Part shown: positions 57,533 through 58,802 of the stretch, piece by piece | Numbering within the stretch: position 1 is the first letter of the stretch | Layout of the letters: each line of letters opens with the position of its first letter | Source: Clostridiales bacterium | GTDB taxonomy: Bacteria > Bacillota > Clostridia > Christensenellales > Aristaeellaceae | Reading direction: 5' to 3' | Assembly: GCA_012523405.1 (NCBI GenBank) | Contig: JAAYIN010000077.1 | Coordinates: 1-58,802, forward strand | DNA: 58,802 nt | Made by a program: the position numbers and the translations under genes | Notes under the pieces: generated by a model | Databases searched by the model: none | Told to the model about the DNA's origin: nothing | What the model saw: only the letters and a program-made list of their open reading frames with translations

Positions 57533-58636
57533 ATGAAAAAGAGAATCATCTTTGGGGCGATATTATGCATATTGGTGCTTTGCGCGAGCGGGGCGATGGC
57601 CCGCGCTGTGAACATGTCCTTTGGCACAGCTGTGATTGACGGGCAGACCGCCGATCGGGTGCATTTGCGGGAGGAGCCGCGCGAGGATTCTGTATCCCGC
57701 GGGCTTTATTTCACGGGCACGCAGGTCCTCTATGAGTATGCGACCGCGCAGGATGACTGGGTTTGGGTCGTGATCGGGGATGAGGCGGGCTATATCAATG
57801 CACAATACCTGTCCAGCGCTGCTGATATTCCGTCAAAGCAGCCTATTGGCATAGTGATCACAACGGACGAAGAGCTTGATCTGCGCACGCTTCCCGCGTT
57901 CAACGCCCCCTGCCTCGTCCAGCTATTTGGCGGCATGCAGATGACGGTGCTGGGCGAAACGGCTTCGGGCTGGTACTATGCGCAGCTGGATGACGGCACC
58001 GCGGGCTATCTCAAGTCGGAGTATTTGCAGGTAAATGGCGAGGGCAAAGCGCTTGTTCCAAACAGCATCAACAAGGTGAACATCGACATCAAAAACTGCG
58101 CCGTGACCATCGTCCCTGCAGATGACGATCAGATCAGGTGCATCTATGACGGCGGCGTGATCGCGTTTGAGCAGGTGATCAATGGCGGCATGCATGCGAT
58201 TACCATCAAGAGCCGCGGGCTATCTCAGGCCGATCAAAGCTCCCCCGTCATGCTGTATCTGCCTGCAGGCATATACCAAGCGATGTATGTAAGCACCACT
58301 GGCTCCACCTTGTCCATCGCGGCAGGTATTAACAGCGTATACGAGCTGAATGCCTATACGTCCTTTGTTTCGCTTGCCTACGACGGCGGGCTGCCTGCAA
58401 CCTACAACCTGTCACTGGCACATTCGCAGTGCACATTCGGGGTGAAGGAGAGCGTGAGCGATTTTGCGGTGCACGCGTCCCGCATCACGGGCAGCAGCAT
58501 CCGAAACGGTCTCATCGGCGCGCTGCCTTACGAGCCCGGCGCTGACAGCTACGAATACACCACAGGGCATCAGAGCTCAGAGCTCAACGTCTCCTTGATG
58601 GAGGAGAGTTTATTGGAAATCTTCGTTGTGCAGTAG
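57533..58636 (+). CDS. Secreted SH3b protein with adhesin-like beta domain
   Basis: A signal peptide (IIFGAILCILVLCASGAMAR) is followed by two SH3b domains: DRVHLREEPREDSVSRGLYF to GYINAQYLS and LDLRTLPAFNAPCLVQLFGG to GYLKSEYLQV. A C-terminal beta-rich domain of about 190 residues (VNIDIKNCAVTIVPADDDQI ...) resembles DUF4097-type beta-helix/adhesin domains. 367 residues. The start at ATG 57533 has GAAGGGTG upstream; an in-frame ATG at 57470 would put charged sequence before the signal peptide. It is a wall-associated protein with no catalytic residues. It is not part of cluster B, since a terminator lies between. Confidence 0.82.
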   Translation: MKKRIIFGAILCILVLCASGAMARAVNMSFGTAVIDGQTADRVHLREEPREDSVSRGLYFTGTQVLYEYATAQDDWVWVVIGDEAGYINAQYLSSAADIPSKQPIGIVITTDEELDLRTLPAFNAPCLVQLFGGMQMTVLGETASGWYYAQLDDGTAGYLKSEYLQVNGEGKALVPNSINKVNIDIKNCAVTIVPADDDQIRCIYDGGVIAFEQVINGGMHAITIKSRGLSQADQSSPVMLYLPAGIYQAMYVSTTGSTLSIAAGINSVYELNAYTSFVSLAYDGGLPATYNLSLAHSQCTFGVKESVSDFAVHASRITGSSIRNGLIGALPYEPGADSYEYTTGHQSSELNVSLMEESLLEIFVVQ

Positions 58637-58680
58637 ATGGGGGTTGGGGGGAGGTGGAGGGGCGACAGAGGGGTGACGGC
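58637..58680 (+). other. G-rich tract after the SH3b gene
   Basis: The sequence has runs of 5, 6, 4 and 4 G with short breaks (GGGGGTTGGGGGGAGGTGG followed by AGGGGCG and AGGGG). It could form a G-quadruplex in DNA or RNA. No other feature is seen before the IS30-like edge. Confidence 0.5.
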
Positions 58681-58684
58681 AGAT

Positions 58685-58802
58685 TATAATAGCAAGTGCA
58701 ACAAAAAAGAGACTGCAAAGAGAAACTAGTGTAAAATAGAGTTACCACACAAAATCAACACTAGGAGGTTCACCATGCAGTCCTACACTCATTTTACACT
58801 TG
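58685..58802 (+). mobile_element. Left edge of an IS30-family insertion sequence (cut by the window)
   Basis: The last about 115 bp look like the 5' end of an IS30-family element. It has an A-rich end region (AGCAAGTGCAACAAAAAAGA), about 80 bp of untranslated sequence, a strong AGGAGG site at 58763-58768 and the transposase start MQSYTHFTL at 58775, typical of IS30 N-termini (M.. Y.HLT..ER). The exact terminal inverted repeat and target duplication cannot be set without the other end. Confidence 0.7.
58775..58802 (+). CDS. IS30-family transposase, first nine codons (partial)
   Basis: ATG 58775 begins MQSYTHFTL, the usual N-terminal start of IS30-type transposases, whose helix-turn-helix follows directly. 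The remaining sequence lies outside the window. The ribosome site AGGAGG is 6 bp upstream. Confidence 0.65.

Overview
The window looks like a chromosomal segment of a gut-type clostridial Firmicute with moderate G+C. The signs are Gram-positive style Shine-Dalgarno sites (AGGAGG), sigma-A promoters, a T-box riboswitch, the indirect (GatCAB) route to Asn-tRNA/Gln-tRNA, VanW and SH3b wall proteins, an SdpR/SdpI pair and LplB/LplC-type importers. I cannot name the genus. No rRNA or CRISPR is present; there is one tRNA, and the right edge cuts into an IS30-like element.

Layout. 0-5.4 kb: a partial protein with a hexapeptide repeat, a short M29-like peptidase, a VanW/SH3b protein, a DMT-family exporter, an NlpC/P60-SH3b protein and an amidohydrolase. 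5.7-11.4 kb: a translation operon on the minus strand (perfect promoter, T-box, AspRS fused to GatC, GatA, GatB). 11.4-22 kb: tRNA-Ala, a methyltransferase, several secreted proteins and a zone of decayed genes (a two-component system, an ABC permease, a secreted protein, a phosphoesterase remnant). 22-35.8 kb (cluster A): one long minus-strand operon with a solute-binding protein, two permeases, a D-serine dehydratase/D-threonine aldolase-like enzyme, an N-acyl-D-amino-acid deacylase, RidA, a GH9 glycosidase, a SIS protein, a GlcNAc-kinase-like enzyme, an amidohydrolase and a PF07090-type protein. A YheO/DauR-like regulator is transcribed divergently. 36-39.9 kb: a repeat array, an anti-sigma/ECF sigma pair and an SdpR-SdpI operon with a visible operator. 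39.9-57.4 kb (cluster B): a membrane-anchored AraC regulator between a minus-strand arm (YlbE/AllG, FdrA/AllF, a small FdrA-associated protein, two TIM-barrel glycosidase-like paralogues, glycerate kinase, an acetate-kinase-like enzyme) and a plus-strand arm (LplB, LplC, solute-binding protein, metallo-beta-lactamase-fold hydrolase, tartronate-semialdehyde-type reductase). 57.5-58.8 kb: a secreted SH3b protein and the IS30 edge.

How the genes may work together. Cluster A reads as uptake and dismantling of an amino-sugar compound that carries an N-acylated D-amino acid: the deacylase frees the D-amino acid, the PLP enzyme eliminates or cleaves it, RidA clears the enamine/imine, and GH9, SIS and the kinase treat the sugar part. 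Cluster B reads as uptake of a glycoside whose product passes through glycerate. It also holds an FdrA/YlbE acyl-transfer module next to an acetate-kinase-family enzyme, where E. coli has carbamate kinase. That suggests a substrate-level phosphorylation module that I have not seen described. Both substrate assignments are inference. Both importers lack an ATPase gene, and both binding proteins lack a lipobox cysteine.
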